From positions 3,472,001-3,536,000 of the forward strand of contig OZ020253.1 of NCBI GenBank assembly GCA_963971285.1: DNA of 64,000 nucleotides. Reading direction: 5' to 3'. The notes below the pieces were generated by a model, which saw only the letters and a list, made by a program, of their open reading frames with translations, was not told the DNA's origin and made no database searches. The first letter of the stretch is position 1, and every line of letters begins with the position of its first letter. Positions 43,498 to 54,800 of the stretch are shown here, one piece after another. Made by a program: the position numbers and the translations under genes. Origin of the DNA: Astropecten irregularis (lineage: Eukaryota; Echinodermata; Asteroidea; Paxillosida; Astropectinidae).

Positions 43498-46259
43498 ATG
43501 GAAGCTTTAGAAGGATGTTCTTCGGCACTGGACGTGGCAAATGTTGGACATCAACTGGACCAGCCGTCAAATAAAGACCAATCGGAGTTCGTTCCAGACA
43601 GAGGAGACTTTCTAGAACCGAGGTAGGTAGGGACCTACAACAATGTACAAAATATTATTAAGCCTAAGCTGTAGGCCTACTGAAAAACAAAGGTGAAATA
43701 GATAGGGTAAGTTTGCTTCCGTCCACAAGGATCTTTTCAGACCCTGCATAATTTCAATCAAAAATCAAAGCCCTGCACTCTTTCCACAAATTTTACCTTC
43801 CTCTAATCGTAATATTGAAGAAGACATCACAACTGGTCAACATATTTAGGTGAGTTCTGTAGAACTAAAACCATGTTAAGGTATGGATCAATATATGTAC
43901 GGACTAGTAAAAATCTGAACGGGCTAGCAAAATCTGAAGTAAACTGCCCCTATGGGCTAGCCAGGAAAAAAAAATTAGCGCAAGGCCTGAGTAGTCAATT
44001 ATTTTTGTTTGTTTGGCAGTCAGAAGCCATAAATTGAAACCACTCACACACTGCCATATCCCAAGGATCATTGAAGATATGCACATTATGCATGCTGCAA
44101 CCTTCATTTAGATATTTTCATTGTTTCTGGGCAACATATGAGACACATTTGAGTCAGCCTTAAAAATAAAATGTTGATTTATCATTTTGAAGCATTCCCA
44201 CAGAGTCGGCGTGTAATGATGTAAATTTGACCTTCACTGACCTGATGGAAGACCTCTCCCAAACCCAGTCACTTCATCCGCCGAATCCACCTCAACATGG
44301 ACCCCCTTCATCATGGTCAGTCAACAGAGACATCCTGAACCAACAGACTCAACAGCTTATCGATGACATCAACTCCAAGAGAAAGAGAGACAGCACACTG
44401 CTAAATGATTTCAAGAAAGCTATAGAGTTACAGGTAAATTTGTTTCCATGTTAAAGATATAATTGATAGGTAAAGGTCACAGAACAGCATTCATACTTTG
44501 TTTGATCCAGCATGTTCTTGAAATAATAAACCTGTGAAAATTGGAGCTCAATCGGACATCTGAGTCACAAGAAATTTTATTTTTTTGTTATAAAAGATAA
44601 AGAAAGGTTTTTATCTTACCTCAGATCAAAACTGTTTTCGGTCTTTGTTTTACTTAATTTCTGGATAAATTGGAACCATTTCAGTAAAAAATATTTCAAC
44701 GGAATGTTTCTATCTACCAGCACCATCTTCATATCCTGAAAGTTATACGTAAATCTGTGACCATTTCTGTTTGGGTATGTTACCAATCATGCACTGTACC
44801 TTTAAAGCCTTTTTGTCAAAGAAATGCAGATTCATGGGCAAAAATATCAAGGAAGATACAGTAACAGTCATCTGTGACATTTCCAGTGACATTTCCAGTC
44901 CTATACGGTGCCCACTTTTTTAGAAAACAATGAAAAACACCCACAGTATTTCCAAATGTATTCGTGCAGGAGTTTTGATCTAACCCCGAGATCAGAACTG
45001 GTCTTTGGTTGTACTCTTTTCTGGTAAATATTTTCAATAGTATGTTTCTACCATCAACATCTTTATACCCTGTAAGTTATAGGTTAATCTCTGAAGATTT
45101 CTGTATCGGTATACTACCAAAGTATGAAACTATCTTCAAGGTAATTTGTCAAATTATCGACTGGGCTAACTCCCTCCATTAATTTGTCGGCTAATCTCTG
45201 AACCAAAGTTGAGGGGACTCATAACTCTTTAATATTCTTGAGTCTTGATAGGAATAAGGACACTGTCATCAATTTTCAAGTTCCCAATTGTTTTTTTCCC
45301 CATGATTCTAGGTTTCTAGTTTTCTTGTTGAGCCAGAATGTTTACAAAAAAAATGGGCTATGTTCAGACACAGTACTCCGGATACCGAAAAAGGTCTACC
45401 ATTTGCGGTCACAGCATGAGTAAACATTTCATCACAAACCCTTGTGTCCATACCACTCAGGGTTATTGAAAATGGTTTATCTCTGGTGTTTAGAGGTCAT
45501 TCGTGTCGCATTACTCCGAAACCAAACTTCGCTTAATTATGCACTTGCTCGGGGTCAAGCTAAACCGGATGTGGTTGGGATTGGCTGTTCAGCGGCCGAT
45601 TTCACGAAACTCTTCTTATGTTAGGATCGATCTCAGGACTTAGGACGAGTCCTAGCCGTAAGATCGATCTTAGCTATGACGCGTCCTAGGATCGATTTCA
45701 CCAAACGCATCTTAGCCAAGATCAGTCTGCCATGCTGATAAATAAAATATAATTTATTGGACGAGGATGGCCTTTCCAAATACAAAGGCTACACCATGTT
45801 TACTTGATTCAGTTGGAGCGAGTGCATGCAACAGCCGTAGTTTTATGCTTGCAGTGTGCGCGCGCAGCATGAATGAAGCACGTAAACTCAAGATGGCTGA
45901 TTGGTTGTTGTTCGGGCGAAAAGTTTTCGTCTACTGAAATAACGTACTCACATGGGATAGACCACTTTTAATACTGTGTCTGAATGCCCACATAGACACC
46001 TGGGTCTTTGTTTGCAAGCCTATGAAACGGACAAAACCTATTTCAATCTTGATCTCAGGTATCTACGTCATGCGACAACCTGGAGCAAGCAATGTATCAG
46101 ATGTACGACGGCAACGGCAGAGTCATCCAAGACAAGCTTCAGGATCTCTTCGCTACCTTAGATCGCATCTCTAAACTAGAGATGGAGTTGGACCAGTTCA
46201 AAAACTCCTTAGGAGTATTGTATTCTGAAATTCAGGGTGAAGCTACAAGACAGACATAG
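43498..46259 (+). CDS. SYCE2: Synaptonemal complex central element protein 2
   Basis: Exons: 43498-43622, a probable 29-bp micro-exon 43821-43849, 44204-44433 and 46059-46259 (TAG at 46257-46259). With the micro-exon all phases agree: 585 nt, 194 residues; human SYCE2 is 218. The last two exons give a helical core: DILNQQTQQLIDDINSKRKR (from about residue 94), DFKKAIELQ, LEQAMYQMYDGNGRVIQDKL and ISKLEMELDQFKNSLGVLYS. These follow human SYCE2 (DILQKRAQELIENINKSRQK, IYQIYNDHNKIIQEKLQE) position by position. The family forms fibrous assemblies with TEX12 in the central element of the meiotic synaptonemal complex. The N-terminal 75 residues are Pro/Ser/Asp-rich and not conserved. Without the micro-exon, exon 1 cannot join exon 44204 in frame. 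Its neighbour vitellogenin converges on it. Confidence 0.9.
43821..43849 (+). CDS. SYCE2: Candidate SYCE2 micro-exon
   Basis: A 29-bp exon between a pyrimidine-containing acceptor ending GAAG and a strong donor TTTAG|GTGAGT. It converts the phase left by exon 1 (2 bases over) to the phase needed at 44204. It would encode RHHNWSTYL-type residues with no recognised motif. Using GAAGAAG as acceptor gives a 26-bp form in the same phase. Confidence 0.45.
43995..44105 (-). mobile_element. SINE family A head fragment in SYCE2 intron
   Basis: TTTGTTTGTTTGGCAGTCAG + AAGCC, CCATATCCCAAGGATCATTG and ATGCTGCAACC; the tRNA part is absent. Confidence 0.75.
44452..45142. mobile_element. Two family C elements back to back (type-2 then type-1)
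   Basis: Copy 1 44452-44804 (GTAAAGGTCACAGAACAGCA...CACTGTACCTTTAA) is followed at once by copy 2 44805-45142 (GCCTTTTTGTCAAAGAAATG...CTACCAAAGTATGAAACTAT). Both lie in the SYCE2 last intron. Confidence 0.82.
45593..45730. mobile_element. Small inverted-repeat element
   Basis: GGCCGATTTCACGAAACTCT, GATCGATCTCAGGACTTAGG and GTAAGATCGATCTTAGC, ending GATTTCACCAAACGCATCTT. Related to 20245-20362. Confidence 0.55.
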
Positions 46260-47601
46260 GCTGAATGATACTGTAGCTAAAGTACACATTAGGGCCCAAT
46301 TTCATGGAATTCGTTACGGCCTAATTTTGTGTTTACGGGCACTTCTACTGGTGAAGTCTATTTCATGGAATACGTAAGCAAGACTTTAAGTTAGCGAAGA
46401 AATTCGAGGCTTACAGTGATTATTTTCTACTAACGCCCTGCCATATACCGGATTACCGGTATGGATCAGCGCAGACATCCGGGTACTTTCATTCTCATAA
46501 CTTGACAACCGATGAAAACTAACGTGTAGATGGCGCAAGCTATGCACAAATCACGCACAAACCGCCTGTTGTCGAGAATTGTTTTCCGAATATTTTTGTC
46601 AAGACGGCAGAAATCGTGTTCTGTACGACTTTCATTGTCGAGTCCTAGTTGTTTCTCAGACAATTTTCCTTCTTTGATGTACCGTATACAAAGATTAAAC
46701 AATTCTGGCAGTTTTTTGTCTTAAAACCCGTACAACTAATAATGCTTTGTTTTCATCGGCTCCAAGGTCGACGAGTTGGAATGACGTCACTCCGCGCTGA
46801 TCTATACAATCTTCAGAAAGTCTTTGCTTAGCGTAGTGAGAAAGAAACCTTCCTGTGAAATATGCTAACCGTATTAATGCGAAAAAACGTCTGCTACCAT
46901 AAGCTAAGAAATTGAGCTTTATACGGTAACATATTCCATAAAATTGGGCCCTGGTTAAACTGACGTAGGCTACACACACTTTTTTCTGTTACTTGTGTTC
47001 AATCCAAATTACACAGGATTCAGAGGGTGGTGTTATGCATGGCAGGTATTTTGTCTCAAAGAGATGAAGAATTTGGGGAAATTTTAAAATTTGAACCCAA
47101 ATGTCACTGCTTAAAACCTGACATTACAACAGGCAATGTTTGTGAAGATTTGCAAATTGAACAACAAATCAATTGTTATTACAAGAATGATAGTGTGAAT
47201 TCTGAAAAAAAATGTTCATTTAAGTCAGAAGGATATTCAGAATATGTAAAATATTAGTATTAGTATTGATGTCATACAACACTGTTTCCTGAATTTTTAG
47301 ATTGTATAAAACTTACAGTATTATCCTGATTTAGGCAAAAGGGTACTTCCCCTGATGTAAATTTCATACTGATATTGAAATTGTTTTCGGTATTTTTATT
47401 TTGTTGCCAGCACTTCACTTGTTGTTGATTTGATCAAAGTATGTATTTTAGGATTAATTGTACATTGATCAAGCTCAATAATGTGTATTGTGCAAGATGT
47501 GTTCTACCATTAATTGTCTTGTCAATTGTTGTCAATTAATTAAAAAAAAAAAACTTACAAGCCTTTTAAGTTTTAGCATTGTGTGAAAGGGCCTTAATAA
47601 A
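46260..47601 (+). other. SYCE2 downstream region and possible 3' UTR
   Basis: After the SYCE2 stop there is a transposon-like insertion (46283-46956) and AT-rich sequence. The first AATAAA I see on the plus strand is at 47596-47601. I found no further coding exon here. Confidence 0.4.
46283..46956. mobile_element. MITE I large copy downstream of SYCE2
   Basis: AGGGCCCAATTTCATGGAAT at the left and ATTCCATAAAATTGGGCCCT at the right. The ~670-bp interior differs from the short copies. Confidence 0.85.
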
Positions 47602-48139
47602 GACTATTATCTGCATTCATTTACTGCAACAATCAGAGTAACATTTTTATTTTCTTGAAATAGTAAACGCACTTATAATAAAAGTAACAATTAACATCAT
47701 CCAATGACATACAAAATAACATTTCAAATAATATTACCAATTAATATTACACCTTATTATTTTCCACACTGGACTTTTATATCAAAGTTTAATATTACAT
47801 CATATAATCTTCCACAAGGGCATTTTATACCAAAGTCATTAAGATAATGGGAGTAATGCTGTTGAGATGTGTTGACGCTTCGTGAAAACATTTATCATAC
47901 CATGGTGTAAGCATACTGTAGAAATTTTAGCATAAAACTGTAACGTCATCAATCTAACACAATAATACTCAAACAAACAAAAATGTAAAAAGAATTTAAC
48001 TTTTCAAAATGAACTTTTCCAATTATTCCAAAACATACCATGTTAAACTTTAATGTCAAACTTTAATGTTAAACTTTAAAGATTACATTTCAAATTAATA
48101 TAATCGGATATGAAAACTGGAAAATAAAAGCAGCGGAAT

Positions 48140-48315
48140 GCCACTATAACGAACACGCCAGGATGCACAAAAATTGTTTGTTATAGTGGTCATTCGTTAT
48201 AATGAACAATGTTCAGCATGCCTATACATTGTACACAAACATTGGGAGCCAAGGATGATGTTTGACGTAGCCAAATATTTGGTTTAGCGATGTTCGTTAT
48301 AGTGGCATTCACTGT
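48140..48315. mobile_element. Pogo-like MITE, copy 2
   Basis: GAATGCCACTATAACGAACA at the left pairs with TGTTCGTTATAGTGGCATTC at the right. The ends resemble pogo/Tigger-type inverted repeats. Confidence 0.82.
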
Positions 48316-48561
48316 ACATGTAGATACAAATCTTCAAAAAAAATTTTTACATTGCAGAGTAAATGAGCTGATTGAAAACTTTAAGAAACGTAAAACTCCT
48401 ACACTGCATCTACACCATAACTCGCATACCATTAAAAGAAAATTATACACAGATCAGTATTCACAAAAAAATCACAAGTCAAAGTTATTCGAGATACAAT
48501 AGCTTATCCTTCATGATACTTCAGAAATATCAACTATTTTTTATTAATAGTTAGAGTGGGT

Positions 48562-48854
48562 TTATTCCTCGCGCACACACTTAGTATGCATCATCATGGT
48601 CCTCTTGTAGTCTGCCTTCTTTGCCTTGTACTTCTTGATGATCTCGCTGCGGCTCTTCGTCGCGAATGGATCGGACGTTCCTTCGTGCTCGAAGCAGACA
48701 AACTCGACGTTGACCTTCTCTTCTTGGATGGGCTGGCATCTGGGCAGGCAGTGGGGTACCGGGGACTTGGTGATGCAGGCAAATTGCTTAGAGTTTCCTG
48801 GGAGGTTGATCTCGGTATCGAATGCAAACTCCATGGCCGGGGCGCACTGTGTGT
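48562..48854 (-). CDS. VTG: Vitellogenin last exon, Cys-rich C-terminus
   Basis: It follows acceptor AATTTTCAG and encodes FACITKSPVPHCLPRCQP, then VNVEFVCFEHEG and a basic KKYKAKKADYKR tail ending HTKCVREE. The CxxxxPVPxCxPxC spacing fits the vitellogenin C-terminal region. A possible AATAAA (minus strand) lies at 48545-48540, about 17 bp past the stop. Confidence 0.92.
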
Positions 48855-51800
48855 CTGAAAATTTGATTTTATAAAGAAATTATTTTTATAATGATTAGTA
48901 TTGTTTGAGATAAAATTGTCTAGTGTTGTAGTTGAGACCATCACAAGACCAAACGACCATCACAAGACCATCACAATACCACCAAACGACCATCACAAGA
49001 TCATAATAATGATGACCATTTTGACCATGTTACTATTAGTGTAAATATAACAAGTCCCACACATTTGTAGTCAAGGAGCACGGACACGAAAAAATGTTGA
49101 CTTCTCAACACCGACCACATCTAAGGTCTGACTTAAGAAATTGATGGAGCAGACCTCAGGGAACATTTCTAGGTACTATGTGACCTCAAATTGTCGTAGC
49201 ACTTTTGTGTGATATCCCAAAAATTATTGTAATATTTTCCCCCAAAGAATTAAGAAAAACAAAACAAAATTCAACAAATGGGTTTAAGCTCTTGTTTCTG
49301 ACTTAATTTTTTAAACTGTTATTTGTCTGTGAATGGATTATGAATGATAATAATCACATAATCATCCACCAAAATACATATCAAGGACTTGGAGGGGGGC
49401 AGAAAATACGACCATGCCCCTTTTTCAGTTGAATTGGGGGAAAGTTATTGGCTTTTCCGTGTTCAACGGAAAAGGTATTGTTTTTGTTCTGATTTTTTTT
49501 TTTTCTTCCACCTTCTTCTTCTTCTTCTTCTTGTCGTTGGAATTCCTATAGACAAAGCACATGTGCATTCTCGGTGCCACTTTTGCCATTTTTAAATTGC
49601 CGATTTTAATCAAACTTGGTCAAAACAAAGTCCCTACAGCGTAGTTGGTTGCCGAAACTTTTCATCGTCATGACGTCATCAGGTGTCACGTGACAGTGTC
49701 TTAAAGGGGCAAAATTCAGACATCAATTATGAACGAACCCTAAGTCCGATTGAGTTGAAACTTGGTATGTGTCTAAGTCGGGAAGTGTTATATCGAAAAT
49801 TTGCAATGACGTCATGATGACGTCATTCCCAGATTTTTTATGATTTATTGAAATTTTGGGTCATTAAAGTTCTTTTAACGATATATAGTAAACGAAACAA
49901 GATATCTTTGAATTTCATTTTGATAATTCTTCAGCATGCACCATAGATGAACACTGCATAGACAAAAAATCGGTGACGTCATCATGACGTCATAAAAAAT
50001 GCGATTTTTATAACGCATAGCAGGAACGGCCAATCACCTTGAAAATTGGTAGGTTGGTAAAATGGAGGTTCGGGATCGTAATTATGAAGTTACGTCAAAA
50101 CAGCGTCATTTGTTTTGTTTTTTATGATTTTTAAAAATATTTTTCACGCTAGCCCATTGGCTTGTACGTAAAAATGTTTTTAAATGCAAGGCACGGGTAT
50201 TCGGTTGATTGCCTGTGCCCATAGACTTTGTACACAGATTTTTGTCCGCGGCACTTTGGTTACTTTTAAACAGCCGATATTAACCAAACTTGGTCTGAAT
50301 GAAGTCCATATAGGGTAGTTGTCTCCCAAAACTTTTCATCATCATGACGTCAAAACTTGATTTTATGTGATTTTTGTTAAATATGTTATAGCCCGTTCAC
50401 TTTGTACACAGATTACGTGAACATGGCCGTTGTACAAAATGAAGCTCGATCAATTTCCCATATGTACAGTGTACATATTATAGGCCTACGTACGCAATTC
50501 ACTGTGTATAACATACAATGCACATGTCCGATTGCGTGACACAAAACGTCGTTTACAACTTGCCATACATGTAGTTTGCACGTAAGTCCTTTTATATATC
50601 ATTAAATACCAGCACCAAATATTAATCGAAATGCTATCGATTGGTCGTGTTAAGTATCGAACTATAATACTTGGGAAGAGTTAGATGGAAAAACTGAAAT
50701 GATCCATCGAGTTTGTCTTTTTGTACGTGGCAATTTGGTCAGCGCAGTTTTACACATGAAACAAGTAAATGTCACGCCCTTGCCCTGAACTTCGTAGGCG
50801 GCTTTTTCTATACGTGGCAATCAGTTTAAGACTGAATTTCATTATGGAAGCAAATATGTTTCATGCAATCATGTTCTCCAAATGATTTGTATTCGCAAAT
50901 GATTTCGTATTCACAAAAGATATTGTCTTCCTGCAATCATTTGTCGTAGACGATATGCGATTACGCAAAATGATTTTGTATTCGTAAATGCTTTGTATTT
51001 GCATATTCGTATTCGCAAACAATTTTGTATTCGCATCGTGATATCGCCTTCAAGAAAGTCTTAGAAGATCATCATTATAACGACTACAAAATCATTTTGC
51101 GTAATAGCAAATGATATAGTCTTCGACAAATGAATACGCAAAATGATTACGTAGTCGCATTAAATGATTTTGTATTCGCAAATGATTTTGTATTCGCTAA
51201 TGATTTTGTATTCGCAAATGATTTTGTATTCGCTAATGATTTTGTATTTGCAAATGAATTTGTATTCGCAAATGATTTTGTATTGGCAAATGATTTTGTA
51301 TTGGCTAATGATGTTGCGGTTATGTTTTTGTATTCGCAAAATGATTTCGTGTCATTTGCATAATGATGTATCCTCAAAAGCACTCAGGTTCTCCAACGTC
51401 ATCATAATGATGTCATCGTATGTCCAACTGAATGACATGGGCTCTATTATAACCCTGCAACTAAAATGGGTTAAACCAATTTCTACATTGAGATGGTCAT
51501 GTACAAATTAAAACATATCGACGCTCAATTCCCCACTCACTGTACGTACATGTACGTAATTATTCACTGTGTATGACATACATGTATGTACGTATGTGTA
51601 CATGTACATGTACATGCACATGTAATGTCCGAGTGCGTGACTCGTTTACATGTCGCCATACACATTTTTACGTTAGTCTTTTTATATATCATTAAATACC
51701 AGCACCAAACCTTAATCGAAATGCTATTGATGTAGGGTTGCTCTGAGTACGTGAAAATATTGGTCATTAAATAAAACATACGATTTAAACAACATAAATG

Positions 51801-54800
51801 CAAGGCGCGCTGGGATGGTCGATTGCCTGGATTATATATACCGGTTTTTCATTTACTTCCTTATCATAGTTAAGTTAGCAGCATAAATGCTGATTTTGAC
51901 AAGACAAATATGCACGCGCACTAATGCATGATTCCGTGTTCGGAGCGCACGGTTTTGAATTGCGCCCTCTTTTGATTAAAACGAGATTCTGCGGTGGTGT
52001 CAGTATAATTTATGATGTTGTACACCGCCTATCATCATCTTTTATTGAAATATGGGAAGACGGAAAGTCTTTTATATTAAATACCAGCACCACCATCTTA
52101 ATAGGAATAATATCGATGTAGGTTGCGGAGTATTGTACATCATTTTATGGGTCGTGTTAAGCTTATACATGTGCAACTTAATACTTGGTAATAGTTATAC
52201 TGTATATGGAAAAACAGCAATGATCCATAGACTTTGTCTTTTTTTCAAGTGGCAATTTGACGTTTATGAACAAATTAAAGTCACGTCCTTTCCCCTGGAC
52301 TTTGAAGGCATCTAATCTTGTTCTATACGTGGCAATCATTATAAGACTGATGTTCAGTATTCACAAAATGATTTCATATTCGCAAATGATTTTATATTCG
52401 CAACTGATTTTATATTTTCAAATGATATCATCTTCAATAAATCATTTGCGAAGACGATATCATTAATTTGCGAATACAGAAAATTATTTTGTATTCGCTA
52501 ATGATTTTGTATTCGCAATTTGTTTAATATTCGCATCATGATGTCATCGTATGTCCATTGCAATGACAATCATCAGGGGCTCTATAAACCCTGCAAGTAA
52601 ATGGTTAATACTTAAGTTTTCTAAATTGAAACATAAATATGTCTTAATCAAACAAAATCAGCGATGTGTATTTAATTTGAGAAATATTTTATATCATTAT
52701 GCGGAAAAGCCATGTGTTCTGTTTTCAACAGACACAACCTCTAGTTCTTGTTTTTTGTTGTTCCTCAAACAATACCACATTTTCTCAAAAGTGATACCAC
52801 AATTTGAAGCCACATACTACCTAGCAAAGCTGTTAATGGTATAAACTTCCAGTTTATGAAGTTAAACCTTAGATGTAGTATGTGTTGAGCTAACTCCTTA
52901 ATAAGACTGGGTTTCAGAACTTTGCTCCTTGACTATTGCTGTAACATTGGATTTCCAAATATATTTAAAGTGAATCGTTTTAATCACCTTGGGCACATTC
53001 TGCTGTGGTGTGCTGGAAACTGCGTCCGAACTGACGATCGTTCTTGTAAATCTCTCTGTTTGGTCCGACAAGCTCGTTGGAAACCTCACCATTGAAGTCA
53101 CCACAGAGACCACACTGCATATCCTTGTACTTCTGTGGAAGCTGTGAATCAGACATCGTGACATATTCCACAATTACACACAGTCGTTACTAACAAACAA
53201 TAGTTTAAAAGTCATGGCTTTACAGGTAATATCATGCTTTGGTTTATGTCAAAGAAATGCAGATTCATGTATGGGCAAAAATATTGAGGAAGATACAGGA
53301 ACAGTCATGTGTGAAAATTTTAGTCCCATGTGAGGCCTGTATTTTTTTGAGAAAACAGTGAAAAACTGCCACAGTATTTCTGAAGGCTTTTCTCTTTTAT
53401 TTTTGATCTTTAAAAGATAAAAAATTATGTTGGTCACTGGTTTGAATGTTTGCTGGATAAATACAGCATTTCAGGCAAAACAATTGTAACAGTATGTTTC
53501 TACCATCATTATCTTTATACCCTGTAAGTTGTAGGTATATCTGTGGAGATTTCTGTTTCAGTATGCTACCAAAGTATGATAGTACCTAAAGTTGATCCTA
53601 ACCAGCTGCTTGAGTCAGACACTCACCTCAACTTTGACGTTGTAGCCATCATAGAACACCTTCAGTTCTTGGTCGGGAGCAAACAGCATGATGGAGTTCT
53701 GCAGTTTGGTGCGAATGATCTGGACCAGGGTCTTAGGCTTGTGTGGGATGGGCTGGTCAGAGGCAATATCTTTCTTGACATGAGTCTTGAAGTCTTCCCA
53801 ATGTTGTTCCTCCTCGGCCGTCATCTCAACTTCTTCGGAGCTAGAACTCTCTGGCATATCCCAGACCTACCAAAATCAAACAAGAATTGTAGTTAATAAC
53901 CTCAATACAAGTAATGAACTACATGTAGCTAACTGCAGGGTGAGCCGTACGATGTCGGCTGCAGTGACCCGTTCGCAGTCCGCTGAACACAAAACTGTGA
54001 ACGCAGACACTGACCAACAGGATATAACAGACACCGCAGCATCCAGTTCTTCAGTTGCCTGATGAAGGCTAGCAGAAAGGTCTGCTGAAACGTCGCTACC
54101 AGCAACACGACATCGCATGACATTGATCACCTTTTTTCCTTAAACTACATGTAGCAATTAACTGCTGCAAACTGTTCATCAACCAAAATATTGATGTGAT
54201 ATTTATAAAATGCTTGGAGTATTAAAGGAGGGCCTGACGTGTTTCAATCTAAGCACCATCTTTATCAAAGGCTATTAAAGATCCAGGGGCTAATATCACG
54301 AAGCACTAAGATTGATCTGAAGTGAGAATTAATCTTATCTGCTAAGCGTGATATCACAATATGAATCACTGTGTTGATACTGACAAACTCATCTTAAGAT
54401 TAATCTTAGTGTTTAAAAGTGAAATCAAACCCTGCTTTGATAAAGATCCTGAAACGCGTCAGGCCCTCCTAACTCCAAGCATACCTCCTATACCCCAAGT
54501 ATAAATAAATTGGGGACAAATTGATCGTAGTCTGAAGAATTGGACTCGCATAGAGGATTTGTGTATAATAAATCTGTAAACTGTAAATATAAACTCTGTG
54601 TTTCCGTGTCCATCAATCATGGTCTCAGGTTGATAGTCTTTCCATGACGGTTAGTTGTGACACATACGATCAAAGTTGCTAAGAGAGTTGCTAAGACTGA
54701 CACTGACCTTCATCTTCCTTTCCCTGCTGCTGTGATGTGGCTCCTCCACGGTCTCTTCAACCGGCACCTCAAGATCCATAATGTGAATGGTCGGCTTCTC

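Noticed and set aside
48594-48944. 116-residue minus-strand frame overlapping the last vitellogenin exon
   Set aside because: It is a shadow frame of the exon at 48854-48562, which is the one in phase with the upstream VWD exon.
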